Assembly (NCBI GenBank): GCA_021798915.1
Contig: JAJZBM010000006.1
Coordinates: forward strand, 56,689 to 120,688
Direction of reading: 5' to 3'
Source of the DNA: Pseudomonadota bacterium
GTDB taxonomy: Bacteria > Pseudomonadota > Alphaproteobacteria > Acetobacterales > Acetobacteraceae
Length of the DNA stretch: 64,000 bases
The position numbers and the translations under genes are program-made. Positions 1 to 8,628 of this stretch are shown here, piece after piece (within the stretch, counting starts at the first letter, position 1; each line of letters starts with the position of its first letter). The notes beneath the pieces were generated by a model, which was given only the letters and a program-made list of their open reading frames with translations, searched no databases and was not told the origin of the DNA.

Positions 1-558
1 GCTCGCGTAATGCCAGCGGATGGACGCGTTGTTGAGGCTCGCGCAGCGCCGCCCGGTCAGGCGCAGGGTGAGAAAATCCTGATATTCGCAAATGGTCGCG
101 GCGCGGGCGAAATTCTCCGGCTCGTGGCGTGCGAGCCAGAGCGCTTTCGGGATCATCCATTCGGCGGAAACCGGCCCCCGTCCCGCGCCATTGACGATCA
201 AGGCGGGATCGCCGGTCGCGAGCACTGCCGCCGCCTCCTCGCCGGCGCGCATGTCCATCCACAAAATCGCCGGCCGCAAGGCGCGCCCCGCCGCATCCAA
301 CGCGACGACGGTGCAGCAGGTCGTCGCCAACGACAGCCCCTCGATCTGATCTTTCGCGACCCCGGCCTCGGCGACCGCGGCGCGCACCGCAAGACCGAGA
401 GCCCGCCACCAATCCTCGGGATCCTGCTCGGCGCGGGCACCATGAGCGAATTGGGTCTGATAGGGGCTGACGCCATTGCCGAGCGGGCGCCCGGCGAGGT
501 CGAAAACCCGGGCGCGCAAACTCTCGGTCCCGCCATCGATGCCGATGAAATACGCCAT
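1..558 (-). CDS. FGGY-family carbohydrate kinase (N-terminal part, runs off the window)
   Basis: Reading the minus strand from the ATG at 558 gives 186 codons with no stop before the window edge, so the gene is cut at its C-terminal side. The N-terminus (MAYFIGIDGGTESLRARVFD) is the first phosphate-binding motif of the FGGY sugar-kinase fold, and WMDMRAGEEA follows near residue 98. The family phosphorylates pentuloses, hexuloses or polyols with ATP. It lies 11 bp downstream of the PfkB kinase and probably shares its transcript. In Rhodobacter-type sorbitol/mannitol loci an FGGY kinase (XylB-like) also sits beside the smo genes, which suggests a ketose substrate here. The exact sugar cannot be read from this fragment. 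Confidence 0.85.
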   Translation of the reverse strand, partial: MAYFIGIDGGTESLRARVFDLAGRPLGNGVSPYQTQFAHGARAEQDPEDWWRALGLAVRAAVAEAGVAKDQIEGLSLATTCCTVVALDAAGRALRPAILWMDMRAGEEAAAVLATGDPALIVNGAGRGPVSAEWMIPKALWLARHEPENFARAATICEYQDFLTLRLTGRRCASLNNASIRWHYAS

Positions 559-569
559 CCGCTTCTCCC

Positions 570-1538
570 TTATCCCCGTTCTTCCTGGGCCGGAGCCGGC
601 TTCGCCGCAGCGGCGATGAAGGCGCTGAGCGTCGCCTCGTCGCTATTGCCTTCCATCGGCCCACGCTTGGCGACCGCGAGTGCACCGGCGGCGTTGGCGC
701 GCGCGAGAGCACGCGCGAGCGGCAGATCACGGAGCAGTGACGCGAGAAACGTCGCGCCGGCGCAATCGCCGGCCCCGGTCGGGTCGATTTCGGTGGTCGC
801 GAAAGGCGGCGCGCTGAGGCGCTGGCTGTGATCGGCATAGCGGCTGCCGGCGGCGCCGAGCTTGAGAAACACGCGCCGCGCGCGCCATGACAGCATGGTG
901 GTGAGCGCTGCCTCGACCTCCGCACCGGGGCAGAGGAAGGCGAGATCGACCTCGCTCGGCATCAGGATATCGGCACGGCGGGCGATCTCATGGATCGCCT
1001 CGGCAACGAAGGGGGCGCGCAATAGCGCGGGGCGGATATTGGGATCGAAGGAAATCTGCGCCCCGGCGGCCTCGGCGAGGGCGATGCCGCGGCGGATGGC
1101 GGCGATCATCGGCGGCGAAAACAAGGACGAGCCCATGATGTGGAAAAAGCGGCAGCCGGCGAACAGCGCCGCCGGCACGTCGTCTTCACGAAATCGGCCG
1201 GGCGCCGCGTCCTTCAAGTGGAACAGAAATTCGCGGCTGCCATCGGCGAAATAGGTCGCGAAGGCAACGCCGGTGGTGGCATCATCGAGTACCCGCACCG
1301 CACCGACATCGACGCCGCTGGCGCGCAAGCGGCCGAGAACCGCTTTTCCGAACGCATCGGCGCCGACCGCGCCGGCGATCGCCGTCGTAACACCGAGCCG
1401 CGCCGCCTGATCGACAAAAATCGCCGGAGCACCGGAGGGATAGGGGCCGAGATAGCGGCCGGGCGCGGACAAAGCCTGCCCGACCGTCTCGGCCAGGACA
1501 TCGACCAACACTTCACCAATGGTCACGATTTCGGGCAT
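570..1538 (-). CDS. PfkB/ribokinase-family sugar kinase, probable ketohexose (tagatose/fructose) kinase
   Basis: 322 residues, the usual length for PfkB kinases. The N-terminal IGEVLVDVLAE strand and the C-terminal DPTGAGDCAGATF motif, which carries the anion hole and the catalytic Asp, are both present. The usual N-terminal GGxxxN motif is diverged to SGAPAIFVDQAA. Start ATG 1538 has a GGAG-containing Shine-Dalgarno. The gene is divergent from the SorC regulator and lies opposite an operon with polyol dehydrogenases and a GatZ-family protein. In Agrobacterium the comparable step is phosphorylation of D-tagatose to D-tagatose-6-P, so tagatose or fructose kinase is the best inference; the substrate is not proven. 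Confidence 0.8.
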   Translation of the reverse strand: MPEIVTIGEVLVDVLAETVGQALSAPGRYLGPYPSGAPAIFVDQAARLGVTTAIAGAVGADAFGKAVLGRLRASGVDVGAVRVLDDATTGVAFATYFADGSREFLFHLKDAAPGRFREDDVPAALFAGCRFFHIMGSSLFSPPMIAAIRRGIALAEAAGAQISFDPNIRPALLRAPFVAEAIHEIARRADILMPSEVDLAFLCPGAEVEAALTTMLSWRARRVFLKLGAAGSRYADHSQRLSAPPFATTEIDPTGAGDCAGATFLASLLRDLPLARALARANAAGALAVAKRGPMEGNSDEATLSAFIAAAAKPAPAQEERG

Positions 1539-1572
1539 TCCCGCGTCTCCGGCGCTTCCTCAACGAGGACAT

Positions 1573-1603
1573 TGGCAAATATCCTCTGAGTGGGCAATAT
1601 CCC
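1573..1603. promoter_or_regulatory. candidate operator repeats for the SorC regulator
   Basis: The divergent kinase/regulator gap holds two similar 11-mers 19 bp apart: GGCAAATATCC (1574-1584) and GGCAATATCCC (1593-1603). A related palindrome, GGGCAAATGCCC, sits at 2663-2674 in front of the transporter operon. Repetition of the core GGCAAAT/GGCAATAT at both promoters of the locus suggests an operator. The assignment to the adjacent SorC protein is inference. Confidence 0.4.
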
Positions 1604-1639
1604 ATCCAGTTTCGCGCCGTTGCGCGCAAGGAGCCACTC

Positions 1640-2650
1640 ATGGACGAGGCCAGCCCATCCCGCCGCCAGCGCCTTTCCCGCGATCGCCTCGATCAGGCGG
1701 CGCGCGCCGCGTGGCTCTATTACATCGCCGGGCGCACGCAGGACGAAATCGCCGCCGAACTCCATGTTTCGCGCCAGACCGCACAACGCCTGGTCGCGCG
1801 CGCGGTTGCCGAAAAGCTGATCAAATTCCGTTTCGACCATCCGCTCGGCAGTTGTCTCGCCAAGGCGGAGCGGCTCGGCACCCGCTATCGCCTCGCCCAT
1901 TGCGAGGTGGTGCCGACGGCGAGCGGCGACGATGGCAGCCTGCCCGGCCTTGCCATCGCGGCGGCGCAGTATCTGGAAACCTGGCTCACCCAGCCGGCGC
2001 CGCTGGTGATCGGGTTTTCGACCGGCCGCACGCTGCGCGCCGTCGCCGCCGAGATTTCGCCGCTCGAAGCGCCGCAACATAAGCTGTTTTCGCTCTGCGG
2101 CACGCTCGGTTACGATGGCCGCGCCATGGCCGCCGACCCGGTGATGCGGATCGCCGAACGCACCGGCGCGCAATGTTTCCCGATGACCCTGCCGCTGGCC
2201 ACCAGCACCGCCGAAGAGAAAGCCCTCGCCGAGCGCCAGCGCGCCTATCAGACATTGCAAAACCTCACTCAGCAGGCGCGCTGTCTTTTTCTCGGCGTCG
2301 GCCATATCGGCTGGCGGGCGCCCTTGCATCAGAGCGGCTTCATCACCGATGCCGAACTCGCGGCGTTGATGGAGGCCGGCGCGATCGGCGAAATCGCCGG
2401 CTGCGCTTTCGATGCGCGCGGCACCCGCGTCGCGACCCCGCTCGCCGCGCGCATCACCGCGCTCTGGGCCGGCAGTAGCCAGGGCGCCATCCGGGTCGGT
2501 ATCGCGGCGGGCGCGGAGAAACTGCCCGCACTCCGCGCGGCGCTCGCAGGTGGCCTCCTGAACGGCCTGATCACCGATGAGGCGACCGCGGCCGGCCTGA
2601 TGGACGCGCGATCGGCGCTTGACAGAAGGGTTGGCGCTGTCCGAAGATAA
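1640..2650 (+). CDS. SorC/DeoR-type sugar-binding transcriptional regulator (SmoC-like)
   Basis: 336 residues. An N-terminal helix-turn-helix at about residues 25-60 (TQDEIAAELHVSRQTAQRLV) is followed by a SorC-type sugar-phosphate-binding domain with the typical stretches VIGFSTGRTLRAVA and FLGVGHIGW. SorC regulators sense phosphorylated sugars and control neighbouring transport and catabolic operons. It lies between the divergent kinases and the ABC/dehydrogenase operon, the same place as SmoC in the Rhodobacter sphaeroides sorbitol/mannitol locus. The first ATG after the divergent promoter region was taken as the start. Ligand unknown; a phosphorylated ketohexose is likely. Confidence 0.85.
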   Translation: MDEASPSRRQRLSRDRLDQAARAAWLYYIAGRTQDEIAAELHVSRQTAQRLVARAVAEKLIKFRFDHPLGSCLAKAERLGTRYRLAHCEVVPTASGDDGSLPGLAIAAAQYLETWLTQPAPLVIGFSTGRTLRAVAAEISPLEAPQHKLFSLCGTLGYDGRAMAADPVMRIAERTGAQCFPMTLPLATSTAEEKALAERQRAYQTLQNLTQQARCLFLGVGHIGWRAPLHQSGFITDAELAALMEAGAIGEIAGCAFDARGTRVATPLAARITALWAGSSQGAIRVGIAAGAEKLPALRAALAGGLLNGLITDEATAAGLMDARSALDRRVGAVRR

Positions 2651-2662
2651 CGCCCTCGTCAA

Positions 2663-2674
2663 GGGCAAATGCCC
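2663..2674. promoter_or_regulatory. palindrome before the ABC transporter operon
   Basis: GGGCA-AA-TGCCC is a perfect 5-bp inverted repeat lying 20 bp before the solute-binding-protein ATG. It resembles the repeated 11-mers at 1574-1603 and is a plausible third operator site for the SorC regulator. Confidence 0.35.
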
Positions 2675-2694
2675 AGATCCTCGGGAGGAACGCA

Positions 2695-4029
2695 ATGCGC
2701 CATCACGCGCAGGGAATGAAACATGCCGCCGCCGGCCTCATGCTGGCCGGGGGTCTGCTGCTCGGCTCATCCGCCGCCACCACCGCCGCGACGATCACCA
2801 TCGCCACCGTGAACAACTCCCAGATGGTCGAGATGCAGAAGCTCTCGACCCAGTGGGAGAAGGAAACCGGGAACAAAATCAACTGGGTGGTGCTGGAGGA
2901 AAATGTTCTCCGCCAGCGTGTGACGACCGACATCGCAACCCATGGCGGGCAGTTCGACATCCTCACCATCGGATCATACGAGACCCCGATCTGGGGCAAG
3001 CAGAACTGGCTCGTCAGCCTCGACGGTTTTCCCGCGTCCTATGACATGAATGACGTGTTCCCGTCGGTGCGGGAAGCCTTGTCGGCGAATGGGAAATTAT
3101 ATGCAGTGCCATTCTACGCCGAAAGCTCGTTCACCTATTATCGCAAAGACCTTTTCGACAAAGCCGGCCTCACCATGCCGAGCCAGCCGAAATATGACGA
3201 GGTCAGGACATTCGCCGAAAAACTGACCGATCGCGCGCATGAGCAATACGGCATTTGCCTGCGCGGCAAGCCCGGCTGGGGCGAAAACATGGCCTATCTC
3301 GATACCCTGGTGAATACGTTCGGCGGCCGCTGGTTCGATGAAAACTGGAAGCCGCAATTGAACACCCCGGCCTGGCACCAAGCGGTGAGTTTCTACATCG
3401 ACATGATGCATAAATACGGCCCGCCCGGCGCCAATTCCAATGGCTTCAACGAAAATCAGGCGCTTTTCGCGACCGGCCATTGCGCGATGTGGATCGACGC
3501 CACCTCCGGCGCCGGACTGCTCTATGACCGCAAGCAGAGCCAGGTTGCCGACAAGGTCGCCTTCACCGCGGCCCCGATCGCGAAAGTGCCGAATGGCGCG
3601 CATTGGTTCTGGTCTTGGGCTCTCGCGATTCCGGAGAGTTCGAAAAACGTCGCGGTCGCCAAATCCTTCCTGCAATGGTCGACTTCGCGCGCCTATATCG
3701 AGACCGTCGGCAAGACCGATGGCTGGACGGTGGTGCCGCCAGGGACGCGCAAATCGACGTATGAGAACCCGCAATATCTGAAAGCGGCGCCGTTCGCCGA
3801 CTTCGTCAAAAACGCCATCATGACCGCCGATCTCAACCATCCGACGGCGGAAAAAGTTCCCTATACCGGGATCCAATATGTCGCCATCCCGGAATTCCAG
3901 GCGATCGGCACCACCGTCGGCCAGATGATCGCCGGCGCCTTGACCGGGCAGATGAGCGTCGATGACGCGCTCAAAGAAGCACAGGCCAGCGTTGCGGCAA
4001 CGATGCAGCAGGCTGGCTACACGCAATAG
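2695..4029 (+). CDS. ABC polyol transporter, periplasmic solute-binding protein (SmoE-like)
   Basis: 444 residues of extracellular solute-binding protein family 1. A basic N-terminus and hydrophobic stretch (AAGLMLAGGLLLGSSAA) form a signal peptide likely cleaved before TITIATV. The mature part keeps family features such as FDILTIGSYETPIW, PFYAESSFTYYRKDLF and a Trp-rich C-terminal lobe. A strong Shine-Dalgarno (GGGAGGAACGC) precedes ATG 2695. It starts the operon of two permeases, two dehydrogenases, a GatZ-family protein and an ATPase. Close resemblance to SmoE-type binders suggests sorbitol, mannitol, galactitol or a related hexitol as ligand. Confidence 0.9.
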   Translation: MRHHAQGMKHAAAGLMLAGGLLLGSSAATTAATITIATVNNSQMVEMQKLSTQWEKETGNKINWVVLEENVLRQRVTTDIATHGGQFDILTIGSYETPIWGKQNWLVSLDGFPASYDMNDVFPSVREALSANGKLYAVPFYAESSFTYYRKDLFDKAGLTMPSQPKYDEVRTFAEKLTDRAHEQYGICLRGKPGWGENMAYLDTLVNTFGGRWFDENWKPQLNTPAWHQAVSFYIDMMHKYGPPGANSNGFNENQALFATGHCAMWIDATSGAGLLYDRKQSQVADKVAFTAAPIAKVPNGAHWFWSWALAIPESSKNVAVAKSFLQWSTSRAYIETVGKTDGWTVVPPGTRKSTYENPQYLKAAPFADFVKNAIMTADLNHPTAEKVPYTGIQYVAIPEFQAIGTTVGQMIAGALTGQMSVDDALKEAQASVAATMQQAGYTQ

Positions 4030-4059
4030 CACGGAGGATCGATCGCGGAGGGCGGAAAG

Positions 4060-4941
4060 GTGCAGCGAAAGCCGGCGAAAGCAGCCCGGGTCAACACCTT
4101 TCCGCTTCTGGCGCCTTCTGTCCTGGCGCTGCTGGTGTGGATGACCGTGCCGCTCGCGATCACGGTGTGGTTTTCCTTCCGCCGCTATAATTTGCTCAAC
4201 CCGATGCTGCATGGCTTTGCCGGGTTCAATAATTATCGTTTCCTCATCGCCGATCCCGCACTCTCGCATATCCTGCTGACCACCATCGTCCTCGTGGTTG
4301 CCATACTCGCCATCACCGTGAGCCTTGGCGCGGTGATGGCGGCGTTGTTCAATCTTTCGTTCCCCGGTCGCGGCATTGCCCGAGTGTTGATGATTTCGCC
4401 ATTCTTCGTCATGCCGACGGTGAGTGCCCTGATCTGGAAAAATCTCCTCATGCACCCGGTGAACGGGCTTTTCGCCGCGATCGCGCGCGGCCTAGGCCTG
4501 CCGGTGATCGACTGGTTCGGAAGCCTGCCGCTTCTTTCCATCATCATCATCGTCTCATGGGAATGGATGCCCTTCGCCTTTCTCATTCTGCTCACCGCTC
4601 TGCAATCGCTCGACCAGGAACAACTCGAAGCCGCGCGCCTCGACGGTGCGGGCCCTGTTGCGATCTTCTTTCATATCCAGATCCCGCACATGGCGCGTGC
4701 GATCAGCGTCGTCGTGATGATGGAAACGATTTTCCTCCTCGGCATATTTGCCGAAATCTATGTGACCACGGCGGGCGGGCCCGGAATCGCCACCACCAAT
4801 CTGCCCTTCCTCATCTATCAGCGCGCGCTTCTCGCCTTCAACGTCGGCAGTGCGTCGGCGGCGGGTGTCATCGCGATCGTGCTTGCCAATATCATCGCCG
4901 CCTTCCTCATCCGCACCATCGCCAAGAGGCTGGACGTATGA
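4060..4941 (+). CDS. ABC polyol transporter permease 1 (SmoF-like)
   Basis: 293 residues with about six hydrophobic helices, starting at GTG 4060 after AGGGCGGAAAG. The cytoplasmic EAA loop (EAARLDGAGPVAIFFHIQIPHM, about residues 188-209) that docks on the ATPase is present, as expected for the MalF/SmoF class of sugar ABC permeases. Its TGA overlaps the ATG of the second permease (ATGA), a sign of coupled translation and a heterodimeric channel. The ATPase is encoded four genes downstream at 8629. Confidence 0.9.
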   Translation: MQRKPAKAARVNTFPLLAPSVLALLVWMTVPLAITVWFSFRRYNLLNPMLHGFAGFNNYRFLIADPALSHILLTTIVLVVAILAITVSLGAVMAALFNLSFPGRGIARVLMISPFFVMPTVSALIWKNLLMHPVNGLFAAIARGLGLPVIDWFGSLPLLSIIIIVSWEWMPFAFLILLTALQSLDQEQLEAARLDGAGPVAIFFHIQIPHMARAISVVVMMETIFLLGIFAEIYVTTAGGPGIATTNLPFLIYQRALLAFNVGSASAAGVIAIVLANIIAAFLIRTIAKRLDV

Positions 4942-5753
4942 GCAAGGCGCCGTTGCGGATCGCTGTTGCCATCGCTTGGCTTGCGGCATTGCTGAATTTC
5001 TTTCCGCTCGCCTGGATGCTGCTCGCGAGTTTCAAAACCGAAGTGCAGGCCATCGCCTCGCCACCGCTTTTTTTCTTCCGACCCACCCTCGATAATTACC
5101 GCGGCATTTTCGCCCAGCAGGATTACGCGAGTTTCGCGTTGAACAGCATCGTGATTTCCTTGGCGACGACGCTGCTCATGCTCCTCCTCGCGGTGCCGGC
5201 GGCGTTCGCCATGGCGTTTTATCCGGGCGCGAAAACACGTGACCTCCTGCTCTGGATGTTATCGACGAAAATGCTGCCGGCGGTCGGCGTGCTCGTGCCG
5301 ATCTATCTTCTGGCGCGTGATCTGCATCTTCTCGACACACTGACCGCGCTTGTCATCGTCAATACGTTGAGCAATCTGCCGATCGCCGTCTGGATGCTCT
5401 TCACCTTCTTTCGCGAAACTCCAAAAGACATCATCGAAGCCAGCCGCATCGATGGCGCGAACGTCCTCCAGACCATCTTTCTCGTGCTCCTGCCGCTCGT
5501 CCTGCCCGGCATCGCCTCGACATCCTTGCTTTCCATCATTCTGTGTTGGAACGAGGCGTTTTGGAGTCTCAACCTTTCGGCCCATAACGCCGCCCCGCTC
5601 ACCGCCTTCATCGCCTCGTTCTCGGCCCCGCAAGGTTTGTTCTGGGCGCGGCTTTCCGCCGCTTCGGTCCTAGCGATCGCCCCCATCCTGGTCTTTGGCT
5701 GGATCAGCCAGCGCCAGCTCGTCCGCGGGCTGACATTCGGCGCCGTGAAATAA
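4938..5753 (+). CDS. ABC polyol transporter permease 2 (SmoG-like)
   Basis: 271 residues, MalG/SmoG class. Hydrophobic helices begin at residue 7, the periplasmic loop reads LASFKTEVQAIASPPLFFFRPTLDNY, and the EAA loop reads IIEASRIDGANVLQTIFLVLLPLVLPG. The start overlaps the previous stop by 4 bp. With the permease at 4060, the binding protein at 2695 and the ATPase at 8629 it completes one importer. Confidence 0.9.
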   Translation: MSKAPLRIAVAIAWLAALLNFFPLAWMLLASFKTEVQAIASPPLFFFRPTLDNYRGIFAQQDYASFALNSIVISLATTLLMLLLAVPAAFAMAFYPGAKTRDLLLWMLSTKMLPAVGVLVPIYLLARDLHLLDTLTALVIVNTLSNLPIAVWMLFTFFRETPKDIIEASRIDGANVLQTIFLVLLPLVLPGIASTSLLSIILCWNEAFWSLNLSAHNAAPLTAFIASFSAPQGLFWARLSAASVLAIAPILVFGWISQRQLVRGLTFGAVK

Positions 5754-5769
5754 ACGAAGGATTACACTG

Positions 5770-6543
5770 ATGTATCTCCAGAAATATGACCTGCATGGCC
5801 GTGTCGCCGTGGTCACCGGCGCGGGACAAGGGATCGGCTTTTGTGCGGCTCAGGCACTCGGAGAGGCGGGCGCGACCGTCGTCATCGCCGAAAAAATCCC
5901 CGAACGCATCGCCAGCGCGGTGCAGGAGTTGGCGCAAGGCGGCATCACCGCGCATGGCATGCCGCTCGATGTGACGGACTCCGCGGCGGTCGAGGCGTTT
6001 GCCGAGCGTGTCGTCAAGGATCATGGCCATATCGATATCCTGGTCAATAACGCCGGCGTCGCGGTGAGCGATGTTCGCGCCGAGGACACCACCGATGCGC
6101 ATTGGCGGATGCATATGAACGTCAATCTCGACGGCCTGTTTTATTGCTGCCGCAGTTTCGGGAAGCGCATGCTGGAGCAAGGAAGCGGCGCCATTGTCAA
6201 TATCGGTTCCATGTCCGGCTTTATCGTCAACAAACCACAGCCACAGAGTTTTTATAACGCCTCGAAAGCCGCCGTTCATCACCTCACCCGCTCCCTGGCT
6301 GCCGAATGGGGGGCGCGCGGCGTGCGGGTCAATGCCGTCGCGCCGACCTATATCGAAACCCCCTTGACCCGGTTTGGCATGCAAAACGGCGAAATGTACC
6401 AGACCTGGCTCGACATGACGCCGATGCACCGTGTCGGTCAGCCGGAAGAGATCGCATCCGTGGTGCTCTTCCTCGCCTCCGACGCAGCAAGCCTGCTTAC
6501 CGGCAGCATCGTGCTCGCCGATGGCGGCTATACTTGCTGGTGA
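5770..6543 (+). CDS. short-chain polyol dehydrogenase, galactitol/altritol dehydrogenase-like (GatDH family)
   Basis: 257 residues, classical SDR. The cofactor motif TGAGQGIG is at about residues 17-24, NNAG at about 94, the catalytic Ser in the NIGSMSG strand and YNASK carries the catalytic Tyr and Lys. The stretches SFGKRMLEQGSGAIVNIGSMSG, AAEWGARGVRVNA and TWLDMTPMHR closely follow Rhodobacter sphaeroides galactitol dehydrogenase (GatDH), including the terminal GGYTxW. Such enzymes oxidise hexitols to ketohexoses with NAD+. Galactitol, D-altritol or another hexitol is the likely substrate; the exact stereochemistry is not readable here. It lies 16 bp after the permease gene. Confidence 0.82.
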   Translation: MYLQKYDLHGRVAVVTGAGQGIGFCAAQALGEAGATVVIAEKIPERIASAVQELAQGGITAHGMPLDVTDSAAVEAFAERVVKDHGHIDILVNNAGVAVSDVRAEDTTDAHWRMHMNVNLDGLFYCCRSFGKRMLEQGSGAIVNIGSMSGFIVNKPQPQSFYNASKAAVHHLTRSLAAEWGARGVRVNAVAPTYIETPLTRFGMQNGEMYQTWLDMTPMHRVGQPEEIASVVLFLASDAASLLTGSIVLADGGYTCW

Positions 6544-6550
6544 TCGTGAC

Positions 6551-7327
6551 ATGACAGGAAAACTCGCAAACAAGGTTGCCATCGTCACCGGTGGCGCGCG
6601 TGGGATCGGGGCGGCGGTGGCCCGCCGCTATGCCGAGGAAGGGGCGCGCGTCGTGGTGGCGGACCGATTGCTCGAGGACGCGAACGCCGTCGCCATGTCC
6701 CTTGGTCACGGCGCGTTTGCCGTCGCGCTCGATGTCACCGATCCGCAATCCATCGCCGCGATGGTGGAGACAGTGTCGTCACAAGCCGGGCGGATCGATA
6801 TTCTCGTCAACGGCGCCGCGGTTTTCGATCTCGCGCCCATCGTCGAAATCACCCGCGAGAGCTACCACAAGGTTTTCCGGGTCAATGTCGAAGGACTCAT
6901 TTTTACCTTGCAAGCCGTCGCACGACAGATGATCGCACAGGGGACGGGCGGCAAGATCGTCAATTTCGCATCGCAGGCAGGAAGGCGTGGCGAAGCCCTG
7001 GTCTCGGTCTATTGCGCGTCGAAAGCGGCGGTCATCAGCTTCACCCAGAGTGCTGGCCTCGCGTTGATCAAACATCGGATCAATGTCAATGCCATCGCGC
7101 CCGGTGTCGTCGACACGCCGATGTGGGGCGAGGTCGATGCGCTATTCGCCAAATATGAGAATTTGCCGCTCGGCGAGAAAAAGCGCCAGGTTGGTGCGGC
7201 GGTTCCCTATGGACGCATGGGACGGCCAGAGGATTTGACTGGTATGGCTTTGTTTCTCGCCAGCGATGACGCCGAATATGTCGTCGCGCAAACGTACAAC
7301 GTCGATGGCGGAAACTGGATGAGTTGA
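6551..7327 (+). CDS. smoS: sorbitol/galactitol 2-dehydrogenase (SmoS-like SDR)
   Basis: 258 residues, SDR with TGGARGIG, NGAAVFD, NFASQAGRRGEALVSVYCASK (catalytic Ser, Tyr, Lys) and the C-terminus NVDGGNWMS. The stretches APIVEITRESY, SQAGRRGEALV, NVNAIAPGVVDTPMW and LPLGEKKRQVGAAVPYGRMGRPEDLTGMA match the SmoS family of Rhodobacter, which oxidises D-sorbitol to D-fructose and galactitol to D-tagatose. Start ATG 6551 is 7 bp after the preceding dehydrogenase. The stop overlaps the next ATG. The symbol follows family resemblance, not a demonstrated substrate. Confidence 0.83.
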   Translation: MTGKLANKVAIVTGGARGIGAAVARRYAEEGARVVVADRLLEDANAVAMSLGHGAFAVALDVTDPQSIAAMVETVSSQAGRIDILVNGAAVFDLAPIVEITRESYHKVFRVNVEGLIFTLQAVARQMIAQGTGGKIVNFASQAGRRGEALVSVYCASKAAVISFTQSAGLALIKHRINVNAIAPGVVDTPMWGEVDALFAKYENLPLGEKKRQVGAAVPYGRMGRPEDLTGMALFLASDDAEYVVAQTYNVDGGNWMS

Positions 7328-8601
7328 TGATCGTCCAACAAACGGGTGATTTTTTTGCAGATCTCGGTGCCGGGCGTGGACGCCGTGGTGTCGCCTCGCT
7401 CTGTTCGGCGCATCCGCTGGTCATCGAAGCGGGTTTGGCGCGCGCCGCCCGCGCCAGCACAACGGTATTGATCGAAGCAACCTGCAATCAGGTCAATCAT
7501 CAGGGCGGGTATACCGGCGCAACGCCGGCTTCGTTCCGTGACTCCGTCCATACGATTGCCGGCAAATGCGGTTTGGATAGAGCAAAGATCATCTTCGGCG
7601 GCGATCACCTCGGCCCTTTGCCGTGGCGAGACGCGCCCGCGGCGACGGCCATGCGCGAAGCGGAGGCGTGCGTTCGTGCCTTTGCCACCGCCGGCTTTGC
7701 GAAGATCCACCTCGATGCCAGCATGGCTTGCGCGGACGATCCCCCGGACTTGCCGGAGAGTACGATCGCCGAACGCGCCGCCCGGCTGGCTGCGGCGGCC
7801 GAAGAGGCGGCGCGGGAGGCGGGTCAGTCGCCCCCCCATTACGTCATCGGCACAGAGGTGCCGGCGGCCGGCGGTGGCCTCGGCGAAATCGCCGCGATCA
7901 CGACGACCGCACCGGAAGCGGCCGAGGCGACGCTTGCCCTCCATCGCAAGATTTTTGCCGAGCAAGGCTTGCATGATGCCATCGGCCGGATCATCGCGAT
8001 GGTTGTGCAGCCCGGCATCGAGTATGATAATTTCGATCTCGTTCTTTATCGGCCCGAGACGACGCGTACCTTGTCGAATGCGTTGCAAAGGATGCCAGGC
8101 CTGGTTTTCGAGGCGCACTCGACCGATTATCAGCCGCCCTCGGCGCTGCGTGCGTTGGTCGCCGATGGCTTCGCCATTCTCAAGGTTGGTCCCGCCCTGA
8201 GCTTCGCGCTTCGCGAAGCGCTTTATGGTCTCGACGGCATAGCACGCATCCTCGACGGCGACGAGAGCGGTTCGCTTGCCGCCGTCATGGAAAAAGTGAT
8301 GATCGACAATCCGCGGTTCTGGCAAAGTCATTGCCTCGGTGACGAACGTTCCCGCAAATTCCAGCGCCATTACGGCTTCAGCGACCGCATCCGCTATTAT
8401 TGGTCATGCGGGGCCGCCGAAGCTGCGGTGGCCTCGCTGCTCACCCGCTTCGCGACGGCCGACATTCCGAAGCCGTTGATCCATCAATTTTTCCCAACCC
8501 TTTATCCGCGCATCATGGCTGGCGAGCGTTTTTCGGGGAAGGCTTTGGTTCTCGCCGCGATCGATCGGGTTCTCGATGAATATGAGAGCGCCATTAGTTG
8601 A
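7327..8601 (+). CDS. GatZ/KbaZ-family protein, probable D-tagatose-6-phosphate 4-epimerase
   Basis: 424 residues from ATG 7327, which overlaps the smoS stop; an in-frame TTG lies one codon earlier. Family features include GVASLCSAHPLVIEAGL, LIEATCNQVNHQGGYTG, IFGGDHLGPLPW, KIHLDASM and GTEVPAAGG. GatZ/KbaZ was first described as the non-catalytic partner of class II tagatose-bisphosphate aldolase, but stand-alone members act as D-tagatose-6-P 4-epimerases in Agrobacterium galactitol and altritol catabolism. No GatY/KbaY aldolase is present here and a PfkB kinase is, so the epimerase role, giving fructose-6-P, fits best. Confidence 0.8.
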   Translation: MIVQQTGDFFADLGAGRGRRGVASLCSAHPLVIEAGLARAARASTTVLIEATCNQVNHQGGYTGATPASFRDSVHTIAGKCGLDRAKIIFGGDHLGPLPWRDAPAATAMREAEACVRAFATAGFAKIHLDASMACADDPPDLPESTIAERAARLAAAAEEAAREAGQSPPHYVIGTEVPAAGGGLGEIAAITTTAPEAAEATLALHRKIFAEQGLHDAIGRIIAMVVQPGIEYDNFDLVLYRPETTRTLSNALQRMPGLVFEAHSTDYQPPSALRALVADGFAILKVGPALSFALREALYGLDGIARILDGDESGSLAAVMEKVMIDNPRFWQSHCLGDERSRKFQRHYGFSDRIRYYWSCGAAEAAVASLLTRFATADIPKPLIHQFFPTLYPRIMAGERFSGKALVLAAIDRVLDEYESAIS

Positions 8602-8628
8602 AGGATTGCGAAATTCGGAGGGAGTGTC

